DNA of 20,056 nt. Origin: Reticulitermes lucifugus. Lineage: Eukaryota; Arthropoda; Insecta; Blattodea; Rhinotermitidae. Shown here one piece after another: positions 1-10,150 of the stretch. Location of the stretch: the NCBI GenBank assembly GCA_026260175.1, contig JAKCWW010009389.1, positions 1 through 20,056 on the forward strand. The letters are read 5' to 3'. A model generated the notes under the pieces. It did no database searches, was not told where the DNA came from, and saw only the letters and a program-made list of their open reading frames with translations. The first letter of the stretch is position 1. Each line of letters begins with the position of its first letter. The position numbers and the translations under genes are program-made.

Positions 1-377
1 TCTGCCATCAAGAGGCCATTGTCAGCAGTCTGCTGTCATAATTACATGGGTTAAAATATTTATTGTACAGTAAAGGTAAAATTAGCACTTTGAGACAATG
101 TGATATGGTTCTTGCATGTAAGAGATTATTGGTATCCAATACCATAAGCACAGATCAGTCAAGTTTGCTAACATTTCAGAAACTGCAATGTCATATGAGG
201 AGATATGCCTGTCTTAAAGTAGTTATGTTGGGTGCTGACAAAGTTAGGAGAGACCTTGGGACTGCACAATAAAAATTTAGAAGGACCGGTAGCAGATTAT
301 GGGAAATCAGTCTGTTAAAGTTCCTTTGGGAGTTTATGGTTTAATAAAGTTGTTTTTTTAATACTTAAGCAGATCTT
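1..377. other. Featureless AT-rich stretch
   Basis: No recognisable gene or repeat. A 69-codon frame at 63-272 has no familiar motif and sits in low-complexity AT-rich sequence, so I treat it as chance. A pyrimidine-rich tract ending in TTAAG near 350-369 could serve as a splice acceptor for the open frame that follows, but it is unremarkable by itself. Confidence 0.5.
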
Positions 378-953
378 TTGCTGCAAGTTGGTCTGACTCT
401 TGCCATGAAAGCTGTCAGTAATGGAAGTCAAAGTGGAAGTTATGAAGTAACAGTAAGTACAAACATGAAACTGTATTACCTAATTTATACACACCTGAGT
501 ACCATGTTCAATTATGGTCACACTTTCAGGCCAAACTTGGCTCCCTTGCTGCTGTACTTAGTAGCAGGATTTCTGTTTTTACTCATATTGCCTATGCTGG
601 GTTTTGATGCTTGCAAGTCCTTTGGCTGTTACTTAATCCTCGACTGTTTTCTTCTCAACATTCACATATTTCTGAATGAACTGGAAATCATTATCCCTTG
701 GACAGCACATATCAGCAGCAGGCTGCTTACCGAAACTCGTCCCTTGCTTTTTGCAGGCTTGTACTTGATGGTTTCGCGAATTTGCATGGTCACCCTAAAT
801 ATAAAAATACATCAGTCAGACCCGTCAGTAGGTGGGAGCATAAAAATTGCTCGACAACTCAAACAGGTCTTTGAGCCATACTGCATGATGTTCAAGGAAA
901 AAAGAAAGCAGCTCCCATTACAAAGTTTCTGCAAAGAAAATAAAAACACTTAA
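378..953 (+). CDS. Unclassified 191-codon open frame; possible exon or decayed gene piece
   Basis: I do not recognise the product. The frame opens at a TTG codon (the first ATG is codon 10) and stays open for 191 codons, which is long for this AT-rich DNA. Two strongly hydrophobic stretches are visible, at about residues 56-77 (LAPLLLYLVAGF and onward) and 79-98, with a weaker third near 122-142; the C-terminal 50 residues are basic. The first about 27 codons (378-457) could instead be a small exon, because a pyrimidine tract with an AG lies just upstream and GTAAGT follows at about 459. The hydrophobic run could also be the antisense shadow of a hydrophilic minus-strand frame: around 640-790 the minus strand reads ...CCPRDNDFQFIQKYVNVEKK... 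before a stop. No start context, promoter or neighbouring gene supports a full protein. I treat it as unexplained. Confidence 0.25.
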   Translation: MLQVGLTLAMKAVSNGSQSGSYEVTVSTNMKLYYLIYTHLSTMFNYGHTFRPNLAPLLLYLVAGFLFLLILPMLGFDACKSFGCYLILDCFLLNIHIFLNELEIIIPWTAHISSRLLTETRPLLFAGLYLMVSRICMVTLNIKIHQSDPSVGGSIKIARQLKQVFEPYCMMFKEKRKQLPLQSFCKENKNT

Positions 954-1021
954 AATCCTAAGATATTGTTTTGGGGGTGGGGGGGCAATCAATTATTCCC
1001 TGATTTTTGCTTTTTGCAGGA

Positions 1022-1044
1022 GGGGGTCTTGGAACCTAACCCCC
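1022..1044. repeat. Small G/C inverted repeat
   Basis: GGGGGT (1022-1027) pairs with ACCCCC (1039-1044) around an 11-nt loop. A G-rich run lies just upstream at about 972-985. It looks like a scrap of a dispersed element; no function is visible. Confidence 0.35.
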
Positions 1045-1605
1045 ATGTAAAGGCAGTGATGGGTGTATTATTATCATCAACATACAACTAATTTATTGGG
1101 AGATTTTAAGTTCTCACAGCAGTGTTGCTAAAGTCTTCTGGGATGTGACACTATGTTATTATTAGAGTAGTTCTTGACCTCAAAAGATTTCTGTGCAGTC
1201 CAAGAAGCATTTTGATGGAGTGCTTGCCCTTAGAAGACTAAGGCATTATAATCCATTGAAACATCTGCAACCACTAACCCAGTGACAGCATCGCACCTCA
1301 AGAGATTTTGATCTTCAGTATTTTGCTGATAATGACAAGAATCACATTAAATTATGTTACAGGACAACAACACCACAGACTGTTTATTCCATTATCTAGT
1401 ACACAGACTTCATAACCATAACCTCCTTTACCTTCAAAATACCACATAGCTTTATGGTATATAAATAAATGTAATTTTATTTACACCCATTAGGAAAGTA
1501 CGGCCTTCTCTCCTCTCATTTTCATAAAACTCACAGATGCTCTACAGCAATGTGGGCAGATTTCTGTATTTGTATATCAACCAAAACACACACACACACA
1601 AAACA
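1045..1605. other. No gene; short AC microsatellite
   Basis: Nothing coding is recognisable. A short (AC)n tract lies at about 1586-1600, immediately before the LINE tail fragment. The rest is ordinary AT-rich sequence with frequent stops in all frames. Confidence 0.5.
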
Positions 1606-1910
1606 GAACAGAAAGATCCCAAAACAATGTAAAACAACCATTTATGAAGTACACTTTAAACCAATTCTAGCTTACAACACTAAAATACAGAATATTACGA
1701 AGAGAAACAGAAGTGAAATCCAAGCAATAGATATTAAATATTTGAGAAATCTTGAAGTGAAGAAAAGGGATGTACTACAAATAAAAGCATCTTGAATCTA
1801 AATGCCATTATCAGAATTGCAAGTTAAACAATTATAAAGGTTTGGCCATGTAAAAACAATGGGCAGAACATGGATACTGGAAAGGGCACAGGAATTAAAA
1901 TATGAAGTGT
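1606..1910 (+). pseudogene. LINE ORF2 C-terminal fragment (family I), decayed
   Basis: The plus strand encodes the region after the reverse transcriptase domain of a non-LTR retrotransposon. Visible blocks, in the order expected for such proteins, are a CKTTIYEVHFKPILAY block (about 1630-1677), EIQAIDIKYLR followed by KKRD (about 1714-1770), and, in a shifted frame, RFGHVKTMGR (about 1839-1868). The last matches the conserved '(W)FGHVxRM' segment near the end of these ORFs. Stops after ...IKAS and in the following 50 bases, and a frameshift before the FGHV block, show it is dead. The reverse transcriptase core and endonuclease are absent, so only the 3' end of the element remains. This family differs from the LINE copies at 2935-3450 and 12455-16085. 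The assignment rests on motif memory, not a search. Confidence 0.65.
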
Positions 1911-2164
1911 GATGTATGGTAAAGTCTGCTTACAGATTTTGCACATGGTAAGCAATACGTGTGTAATGTTAACTTAATGTGCAGTTGACACCCGTGAATG
2001 ACAGCTATACGTGCTTCTGGTTATGATTTTGTCTGGTAAATTTTTAAAAAATTTTTTAGTCTGTTATTTAGCAATAAGGAAGCACTGGTTAAACTATAAT
2101 GGCCATACGACAATGAAGAAGAAGTTATTTAACAATGCTGGCAATTGCTGAGTTTATATAGTGT

Positions 2165-2350
2165 ATGTTGATAGACGAATGAATGAGCATGGTGGAATGA
2201 TACTGACAGGAAAAACTGAAGGACTCAGAGAAAAACCTGTCATATTAGCACTTTGCCCACCACAAAACCCACAACTCTTGGCCTGGAATTGAACTCTGTC
2301 CTCTACAGTGGAGGTCAGCAACTAACCATCTGAGCAATGGCATGGCTCTC
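2165..2350 (-). mobile_element. tRNA-derived SINE
   Basis: Read on the minus strand, the head is tRNA-like. An A box (TTGCTCAGATGG) lies at 2326-2337 and a B box (AGTTCAATTCC) at 2285-2295, with about 30 nt between them as in RNA polymerase III promoters. The body downstream on the minus strand (about 2185-2280) includes GTGGGCAAAG and CCACCATGCTC. That body is reminiscent of insect SINEs of this type. It is not a functional tRNA: the acceptor and anticodon arms do not pair well. Boundaries are approximate, and no clear target duplication was found. Confidence 0.6.
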
Positions 2351-2934
2351 TGGTAAACGTACACATTCAGGTTCAGTTACATCTTCCAAATAGAAGTTGT
2401 TTCTAAGTTTCAAGTATTGTTTTATCTATATGGTGTACAGTAACATAGGTGCTGAGGAAGAAATGAACAGACATGGAAGTGTCTTATTAGGTTGATAAAA
2501 CATGGAATGGAAAAGCCACAGTCAACATGGCTCTTAACATAGGTCAACTTGAGCCACTGAATCAGAAAAGGAACAATCCTCTGCATGAGTGAACAATTTG
2601 AGGCATGATGTCAACTGAAAAATATAGCATTACAAAATAAAGTGAGATTGCTAATTACAATAATTTGATCAGAGACTCATTCAACAATAGACTGGAAGAG
2701 TCTACAATCAGCTCAAATTAACAAGTAATTTAATACACTGCAAGAGATACTGAAGTCACATGCACAACACGAATGATTGAATATTGACATAGGAACAATC
2801 CCAGTAACAGAGTGCAAGAGTCCACAGAGTCTGTTGAAGAATATGTGCTACATCCAAATGAGGCAGCAAATGAATGTGGTTATGGAAGAACACCTACAAT
2901 GATAACATACGGCATAATAATGTAGCACTGTTAA
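2351..2934. other. No gene recognised
   Basis: AT-rich sequence with stops in every frame. No motif or repeat was recognised between the SINE and the next LINE fragment. Confidence 0.45.
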
Positions 2935-3450
2935 AGAATATCTTTGTAAATGTGTGCACTTCTTAAAATTTGTCAGCTGAAGTAAATTCTTGTACAAAGT
3001 ATAAGGAGTGATGCAAGAGATAATTTTTGTAGCTCAGTCTTAAATAATTTTTCTATCATGTTTTAAAATTTTAATGTTAGGTGGCACAGCATTAAATAAC
3101 TTGATTCCTACATAGTGTACACCTTTCTGGTAACTAGTGAGCTTAGAATTTCATACATGGAAAGCATGTTTATTTCTTGTATTTTTACTACATATTTCTG
3201 AATTTGTTGGAAATTTGTTTATGTTTCCCACAACAAAAAACAATCATGTTATTAGGTATTGACTCACAAGTGGAAGTATATTAAATTTCTTAAGAAGGTG
3301 CCTGCAAGAGAATATTTTCTGTACACCTGCCATTATTCTAATAATTTTCTTTTGGATGGTGAATACTTTTCTGCTGTCTGTTGAATTTTCCCAGAAGATA
3401 GCTAAGGGTAACATACACACTTATATACTACATTTATTTCGCAGTGTTGA
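2935..3450 (-). pseudogene. LINE ORF2 C-terminal fragment (family II), decayed
   Basis: Translated on the minus strand, this gives a long run of motifs typical of the region after the reverse transcriptase domain in insect non-LTR elements. In order are FWENSTDSRKVFTIQKKIIR and MAG (about 3390 down to 3330), CRHLLKKFNILPL (about 3300-3265), NTRNKHAFHV (about 3185-3155), and YQKGVHYVGIKLFNAVPPNI (about 3135-3075). A frameshifted, degraded basic tail follows to about 2935. In-frame stops (after the LIT residues, and in the tail) mean it cannot encode a working protein. The NTRNKHxxH and YQKGxxYxGIKxFNxxP blocks are highly characteristic of this class. The upstream reverse transcriptase core is missing, so this is a 5'-truncated copy. 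It belongs to a different lineage from the 12455-16085 copy, which has the GRP-type tail. Confidence 0.75.
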
Positions 3451-4091
3451 CTTGATGAGGATTTAAATGGTGGGTATCATATGAATGTGCAGCCTAGTTG
3501 TCTTGTCTTCCTTCCACTGTCATACATTAGCACAGGATCTGAAGTCTAAATTCAACAAACTAAAGAAATTAGTTACTGGTAATTAATTTAATAAACCGTG
3601 CACAAACTCCAGCAGCTTGTTAACAAATTCTATACAAGCAAAAAATTGCAGGATATTAGAAGTTTGACATGCTTGTCAGAGTAAGAAAAGCACAAATTGA
3701 GTCTAGTTTTAAGAAACGAAGGTTAAAGACAGTAAGACAAAGCAAGTTTAATCAGGTGTAAATATGTGTTTTCTGATTTTCAGGGACCTATCCTGGTACT
3801 TCTTTCAAGGAGAGCAATGTCAAATATAGGTAGCACAGCCCAGAGGCAAGGGGAAGGGGGTGCGATGGTAGAAGGCAAACAGAATGCAAAATTATTGTCT
3901 GTAGTATTAATATTCCCTACTTATATAATTTCTTAGGCTTTTTAAACAAAGAGTTAAAAATTATGTAACTGTTATCACATGCAATCTTGTAATACAAATG
4001 TAACGTAATTTTGTGAAAATAATCCTGCTGCAAATGGTTATCTGGTTATTTTAAAATGCTGTGTCAACTATGTAGGCAAATGAAGTAAGGT
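3451..4091. other. No gene recognised
   Basis: AT-rich with many stops. A purine/G-rich patch at about 3843-3866 is the only compositional irregularity. No recognisable repeat. Confidence 0.45.
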
Positions 4092-4290
4092 GGGATTGTG
4101 AATGATGAATCAGGAAATGTTAGGAAAGAAGCAGAAATTTTAAGACATTATCCTCCTAACATTTTTCTGAAGAGATTCAAGAATACTGTCATAAATCTCA
4201 AGTCAGGACAGATGGTCCGAGGCTGTCATTCAAACTGGATACTTCTAAATTGTGAGTCAGGCACATTATTAGCATACAAACAAATTTTGT
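4092..4290 (+). repeat. Fragment of a dispersed insect repeat
   Basis: The 64-codon frame beginning MNDESGNVRKEAEILRHYP, with later NLKSGQ and CESGTL, resembles a dispersed repeat that often surfaces as spurious predicted proteins in cockroach and termite genomes. I recognise it from memory only. The phrase CTCAAGTCAGGACAG (about 4198-4212) and the TTCAAACTGG...GAGTCAGGCAC segment (4229-4264) are the most repeat-like parts. Not a host gene. Confidence 0.45.
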
Positions 4291-4681
4291 GAAAACTGTC
4301 AGAGTTTCCTTTCCTTCAACCGTTAACAGACCAAAATTAACTTGACATATTCAATGATTCACTTTGTACGGCACAGTAAACGCATTATGTCTTGATTATA
4401 AAAGTCAGTCAGTTACTACTGTACATGGGCATAATCACAGCTTGTTCTGAGATCCATAAAAATCAAAGAAATAGACTGTGTGGGCAGAACTTGGATTTTA
4501 TGAATGTTAAAACTAGTTGTACATAAAGCAACCACTGGGACTTAAAGGGTTAAAGTCATGGGTTTCACTGTATTCCTTATCCTGAAATATCTGCTGTTAT
4601 CAAGTTATTATTCTGAAGAAAACTGACACTATCTGAGAGATTTCCCCCCTCCTCCCCACCCTGATGAGTTTTATTGCTTAC
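4291..4681. other. No gene recognised
   Basis: No coding or repeat signal. A C-rich tract lies at about 4644-4661. The end of the stretch holds GCTTAC (4676-4681), which reads as a GTAAGC splice donor on the minus strand. Confidence 0.4.
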
Positions 4682-4813
4682 CTCTGACCATCTTGTCCCA
4701 GGTCAGAGTGGTGATCACAAGGTGGTATCACTGATGAAAACAATTCACCAATCATGTTCAGCATGCCATCCACTTCAGATACAATTAGATACACAGCCAC
4801 TACAGGCAAATAC
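4682..4813 (-). other. Candidate internal exon, product unknown
   Basis: On the minus strand, a 132-bp open segment is bounded by GTTGCCAG upstream (acceptor-like) and GTAAGC downstream (strong donor-like). Its length is a multiple of three, and it reads YLPVVAVYLIVSEVDG, then MLNMIGELFSSVIPPC, then DHHSDLGQDGQ. The wording looks more protein-like than surrounding frames. However, 44 open codons can arise by chance, and the plus strand is also open here. A second acceptor/donor-bounded 40-bp segment upstream on the same strand (5158-5197) ends in the compatible phase. I cannot name the protein. Conservation in related genomes would decide. Confidence 0.25.
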
Positions 4814-4873
4814 CTGGCAACACAACATTATTACATTATAAGTTTTTAGGTTTTCACAGCGGTTGTTGACCAC

Positions 4874-4936
4874 TGATGATCCATTTTTGGGTTTCTGCAT
4901 TACCACATGGTGCAGAAACCCAAAAAATAACCATCA
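4874..4936. repeat. Short hairpin, 16-bp perfect stem
   Basis: TTTTTGGGTTTCTGCA (4884-4899) is the exact reverse complement of 4911-4926, with an 11-nt spacer. Imperfect pairing extends outward to TGATG (4874-4878) and CATCA (4932-4936). The size fits a tiny foldback remnant or a transcript hairpin. Confidence 0.6.
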
Positions 4937-5197
4937 TTTGATTATTACAGCTAATTATAAATCTGTATTTTCACCCATTCTCCACTTACTTAAAATTTCT
5001 GAAACAAAATTTTCCTCAAACAGTGTTTACATTTAAAGAAATCCTTCATTGTAAGAACCAATGTTTCATTACCATAGCATCAGTGTCCAAAGTAACCAAA
5101 TAATTAGCCAACCAATTGTATGCTGACTGTCACTTAGCTGGCCAAGCAATGCCCTACCTTTTCTGGAACACAGTTTCATGGCCATGGTTACAACAGC

Positions 5198-6206
5198 CTG
5201 TCACTAAACACCATCTGAGACAAATCCTCATATCGTACTTATTTAAGGTTCGGCTTCATATTTCATTATTGTATTATTTACATTATTACTTGTAGTATTC
5301 AACTTTATCTCCAAATTCTTGTAACATAAAAGTCTCCCTGTGTCACCCAGTGTATGTGCTCACATGGTCTTCCTGATCTTGTAATGATTGTTCTACGCTG
5401 CCTTACACTCCTACTTTTTTTACAGTGCTCACTTCAGACATCAGTCACAAACACTCAAAATGTGTTGCAAGGCCTGAAAGGAAACATTTGAATCATCTTA
5501 ACCAACTAATTCATTTGAATAAATTTTCATAATTATAACAACAGATTCTCCTGAAATCCTGTGAGATTGTTTTGTTAATGGTGGTGGTGGTGAGAATTAA
5601 TTTCTAAAATAAGCCTAAATTTAATTTTACTTTTTAAGAATGTTGTAAAAATTTTATGCTTAATTATCTTAATGTTCTTTATTTTTTTATTATCATAGTA
5701 AAGGGAGAACAAACAGATATAAGTTGAGTGGATATATCCAGAGAGGTTGGTAGTATTAACTGAAAGTGGAAGGCTATAGACTGGAATGTATGGACAGCTG
5801 TGACTGAAGCAACCAATTCTCAAACAACGTGTAGCACCAAGAGCCAATGTAGAATTGAGTTATATCCCTTTCAAATAACTTTGTCCATCAGTGTGTTACC
5901 CCTCATGGATCAAATGGAAAATTAAACCACTAATGAGTAGAAGTTACATGGAATTCCAGTTGCTATTGGTTCAGAAGGCCTCACACATCTGCAGAAATCA
6001 ATGGTGACGTGGTGACAACATTCATATAAAAGAAATAGAAACACAGCTTTACTAGGTGATTTAATAAATTTTACTAATGTTTTGAACATTTTCCTTCATC
6101 TAGGTTTATTAAGAACACAATATCTTAGAGGCAGGAAGGAGCTAGCTTCTGTCACTTGACCCAGTGATGGAGCTTTGCTCTTTTTCACAGGCCAAATACA
6201 GAAGGA
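5198..6206. other. No gene recognised; short GGT run
   Basis: AT-rich with no recognisable gene. A (TGG)n run at about 5579-5592 produces a poly-histidine end in a minus-strand frame (5575-5847); that frame has no other feature and looks spurious. Confidence 0.45.
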
Positions 6207-6482
6207 TCACCATTTCTCTTTACCACCTAAAGATGGGGAGACATCCAGTCTCTGAAATGTTGTACTTTTGATGGAGCTAGATAAATGGGCAATGTCCAAA
6301 ACATTAGTCAATCTTACTACAATATCAGAAATCTTTAAAGTCAGATGTGATTTGATAATGTCATACCTAACACTGGACTTCTTACATCTATAGTCACTTT
6401 TCTGTACTACGTTTTCTATATCTTTCTTCATTTGGTCTCTCCACCTAATATTTTGTTTCCGCACTTGTTGTTTGTTCACCAC
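6207..6482 (-). other. Unclassified 91-codon open frame, possibly LINE-derived
   Basis: I do not recognise it with confidence. The N-terminal part (NIRWRDQMKKDIENV, residues about 11-25) resembles the basic 'RPxxRWxDQxxxDL' segment found at the extreme C-terminus of many LINE ORF2 proteins. The downstream part has no such match. It could be the junction of a decayed LINE tail with unrelated sequence, or chance. Confidence 0.2.
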
Positions 6483-7899
6483 ATTTAATTTTAATGTTCT
6501 TAAAATAATCCTATCATCATCTATGTATATATTACTCTACCCATAATTTGATACATTGTTCTTATTATATTTACTCTTTCAGTTCATGCCTGATGTTCTG
6601 GTTTTGGATTCTGTCCTTGGTTTTTTATTGCTTATACTTTGAACAAACTTAGTATAAGTTTTCTTTAACACGTGCATGACTTTATGAAGATGACATACCC
6701 CATGCAGCAGTTCTGCTTGTTTGTCTTAGGTTCAAGGAGGTAGGTGGAACATGGCTGTTCACTATATTCATGAAATGCTTAGACCCACAAAGTGAAACAC
6801 AGTCAGCGTGTACTATACTACTAAAAATAGGAAACTTCGTACCCAGTTAAAAACTTTACTGCATGTTAACCTTACATATACATTAAAAAACTACTCTCCT
6901 ACTACATAGACTTCTCATTTTGCATAGCCATTAGAATTATAAGATTATTTATGCAAAATTCCAGTATCTGGAAAGCTCTGAAAACCGGTTATTTTACAAA
7001 ACAAATTTAAAATTACTGCCACATAATTGCTGGAAATGCAGTTTGTTTTTATGTTGTTTTGATGATATCTCCTGACATCATGTCACGTGGTTGACGTTCC
7101 CTAACACATACCTTCATTCTGAAGGCAGAAGATTTACTTATTTTTCTTTTCAACTTTTAAAAATGTTGTAGTAGATTTTGGCTCCAAGTTATAGAAAACC
7201 TCTTATTCAGAAAACCTCCTGTCCCAAGAATTCTGGATTACTTTTATAACATTTTATTTCATTTTCAAGAAAATTTTTTTTGTTGATGCATTGAACTTTT
7301 CAGCCATAGCCTCAAAGATTCTTATCATCAGCAGATTTTTAATTACTAATTTACCAGCAATATTTCATCCATAATATTTGGATGTTTATCATCTATGTAC
7401 CAGACTTTACGTGCTTAGTGCCCAGTGCCAATTTTTCATTAGTTATCTTAATCAGACTGAGAAATACAGAAAAATTTGCAGGGCTACTGTTTTGCTATTT
7501 TACATTGTACAACAATGGACAAAGTTGCAGATTGTCCAAAATCTGTTACCTAGAAGTAAGTGGTGCTTAGTATCCACTCCTGTGTCACAGATTTGCACAT
7601 GCACCACATTGCTGTTATGAAGAACTATTCACTGCCGTTGGAGAAATTAACCATAATGCCATCTAAGGAGGGATTGTGGGATTTTGTGCAGGTGCCATGG
7701 TGGAGTTGCTGACTTCCCATTGCAAATCATGACCTTCTGGAGCTGGACTGCCATATGACTTTCAAGGGAAAGTAAGAACCTGGCACTGCTCCAGTGAAGT
7801 GTTGACTACCGATGTCACTGTAAAGACACTTCTTTGCATAGTCAGTGCACTGACTCTGTTGGAGGGGCATAACAATGAACTGCCATAAAAGTCATTATC
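6483..7899. other. No gene recognised
   Basis: Long AT-rich stretch. Overlapping 62- and 80-codon frames at about 7378-7620 show no domain, and their overlap in two frames argues for chance. No repeat family was recognised. Confidence 0.4.
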
Positions 7900-8085
7900 A
7901 TGAAGCATGACTGTGAAGCATTGCTTGATTGTCAGACAAATCTCTGCATACTAAGACAGAAAATCCAAGCAGTCTACCCTGAACTGCTTTTCAAGTCTGA
8001 ACAACTCTCAGGGCCATCTTCTGAGCCACATGTGCCTCTGTTAGCTGATGATGACCCTGCTCCTTGTGCAGTGAGTAAGCAGTGA
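7900..8085 (+). other. Short open frame with donor-like end, unclassified
   Basis: A 61-codon frame of ordinary composition (contains EQLSGPSSEPHVPLLADDD) that ends across a good donor-like sequence, GCA|GTGAGTAAG, at about 8070. The opposite strand is also open, so coding is not established. I cannot name a product. Confidence 0.2.
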
Positions 8086-9295
8086 ATTCTTCCCTCCTTC
8101 ACACACTCATATTCATTCATAAGTAGAAACATAAGGACAGAGCTAGAGCACAGATGGTTAGGCAGCAAACTCTTACAGATTTTTTGATGTGTTTCACTTT
8201 TTCAATTATCTAATTTACTTTCATTTTTATGTGAATGTGGTACTGCATTTGCAAACATGTGTATTTACACTTCATGGCTTACAATAATTTGGATGCTTTG
8301 GGGTATCTTAGGGTTGGGGTTCATTCCCTATGTGATTAAAATGCATGTTATATATGCGCCCCCTTTTCTGCAAATGTGGAATTTGCCTAGTGTGATCCTT
8401 TCAGGAAGGCATCCACTCTGTTCAGTATGGGTACTGAATTGTATCCTTCAGAGTCACAAATTTTGACTATGTCAGAGGTGATGGTAGGTGAATGCATGAG
8501 AAAAAATCTGTTCTAGATTTGTCCAATCATGAATGTGAGACCTTGAGCAGTGGAGGACAGTGTCAAACAACCAGACCGTCAGGTCAAAACTGTTTTTCCT
8601 ATGTACTGCTCATAAAATGATCAGCAGTTCAGAAATAAATTTATCAGACTTTGTGCAATTTGTGTTTAAATAATTTATACTAACTCCATTTCTCACAGTC
8701 TTTCTTCTAAATGTGGATGGTTTTTCACATGCCTTGGAAACATCTAAGAAATCTCTTCCCTTGAGGTTTTCTAACAAACTTTCACATATGTCCCATTTCC
8801 ACATGTGCTATATGTACTGCCCATTACATCATACTTGATTTCATCACTCTAATGTTATTAAGGCACAAATTATGAAGCTTCTCATTATATAATTTTCTCC
8901 ATCCTCCTGTTACTTTCTGTTCTTTAAGTTCCAATATTCTTCACAATGTTTTGTTGTCAAACACCCTCAACTACTTCCTAGCGTCAAAGTGAGAAACAAT
9001 TTTACACCTATGTAAGATAAAAATATTTCTGGTCAGGAAAGGGGGGTATAGAATTTTATGAACGAAATTTTAGCAAGCATTTCGAAAGTTTAATCTGCCT
9101 GTAACCTCATGACAAATATAAATTGGATACCTATATTACTGTCATTTTCAAGTGTGTATATAGTTATTTGCAGTAATGCTAAAATTAACTCCTTACAAAT
9201 GACATAAATTTAAAGTAAAGACAGGAGAACAAAGGATACTCACTTACTTACATGAATAAAAGAATGGTTGCAAATATGTACCACTGTGGAGAAAA
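8086..9295. other. No gene recognised
   Basis: AT-rich sequence. Frames at 8257-8466 (+) and 8610-8804 (-) carry no recognisable motif. No clear repeat. Confidence 0.4.
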
Positions 9296-9380
9296 AAAAT
9301 CTCTTTCTGGAACCGGACCCAAGGTCTTCCGCTGTCCAGCACATAGCCTAGATGCTATATTGATTGAGCTGTCCTGAATC
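9296..9380 (-). mobile_element. tRNA-derived SINE head
   Basis: On the minus strand this reads as a tRNA-like unit: an A-box-like AGCTCAATCAATATAGC (about 9353-9369), then CATCTAGGCTATGTGC, then a B-box-like GGGTCCGGTTCC (9310-9321). Its continuation into AT-rich sequence below 9296 may be the SINE body. The anticodon region is not that of a working tRNA. Confidence 0.5.
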
Positions 9381-9524
9381 CAAAATTTAAGGTTGGTTGA
9401 TTAAAAAAATATATTTTTCAGAAACTTCTTATTCCATCCTTTAAAAAGGGATTGTTTTACTTCAATAAGTACTTGGAATTGAAATTTTAAAAGTGCTTTT
9501 ACATAAAGTTTTACATACTTGCAC

Positions 9525-9785
9525 AATGTAGGCTGGAGGACCAAGGAATCACGGTTCAATTCTCCGCTGTGGCAAGAGATTTTTTTGTTCTCCAAAGCTT
9601 CGAGATCGGCCCTGGGACCCATCTAGCCTCCTATTCAATAGCTAAAAATAATTCTTTCCCTGGGGGTACAACGGCCGGGGCGTGAAGCTGACCATTCACC
9701 TGTGCTTAGTGCCGAGGTTAAGAATGCGTGGAGATACATCTCCACTCCCCAACATGGCTGACTTACGACCTTTCTGAGCCAAACA
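9525..9785 (+). mobile_element. SINE with tRNA-like head and GC-rich core
   Basis: A B box (CGGTTCAATTCTC, about 9551-9563) is followed by a GC-rich body: GGGGGTACAACGGCCGGGGCG at about 9662-9682, and GTGCCGAGGTTAAGAATGCG then CTCCACTCCCC at about 9709-9750. That body resembles the core of a SINE group I associate with cockroaches and related insects. The A box is too degraded to place. The GC content stands out sharply from the flanks. It lies head to head with the minus-strand SINE at 9296-9380. Confidence 0.6.
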
Positions 9786-9786
9786 T

Positions 9787-9875
9787 AAAAATAAATTTGG
9801 GGGCCCTAACTACGCTTTGCCCCCCACTGACATTGCACATAGAGCAATGTAGGAACTGACGTACAAAATATGTTT
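9787..9875 (+). repeat. Partial copy of the repeat also found at 16796-16885
   Basis: Shares AAAAATAAATTTGGG, then a CTGACA-TGCA-ATAGAGC-ATGTA-GAA framework, with 16796-16885. This copy lacks the terminal inverted repeats of the 16762-16970 element and begins abruptly at the end of the SINE. It is either a truncated copy or was captured by the SINE. Confidence 0.6.
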
Positions 9876-10150
9876 GTCTGGTTTGGAGTTTTGCCTTTTT
9901 TTTATTACCTTTGTAACATTTTACACCACGTACAGGAACAGGAATTCCAAAACATTGCTCATAGTGTTCTAATTATGAAGAAAGACGTTAAGTAACGTAA
10001 TTTGTTGCGGTGAATTCTCATTAGCATTGGTGTATAGTTCATTTCGCTATGCTTGTCATGGCTACCTGCAGGTTTGAAGACATCACTCTGAGCAAAGAAC
10101 ACGTGCGGTGAAGCAGTTATCAAGCAGCTTCATTGTTGGTAGTTACTGTC
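9876..10150. other. Spacer between SINE cluster and hAT-like fragment
   Basis: No gene recognised. Composition becomes less AT-rich toward 10150. Confidence 0.4.

Noticed and set aside
63..272. 69-codon open frame
   Set aside because: No motif, low complexity, and a length expected by chance.
2280..2345. Possible tRNA gene on the minus strand
   Set aside because: A and B boxes are present, but the arms do not form a cloverleaf and a SINE body follows.
5575..5847. 90-codon minus-strand frame ending in five histidines
   Set aside because: The histidines come from a (TGG)n microsatellite, and no domain or conserved motif is visible.
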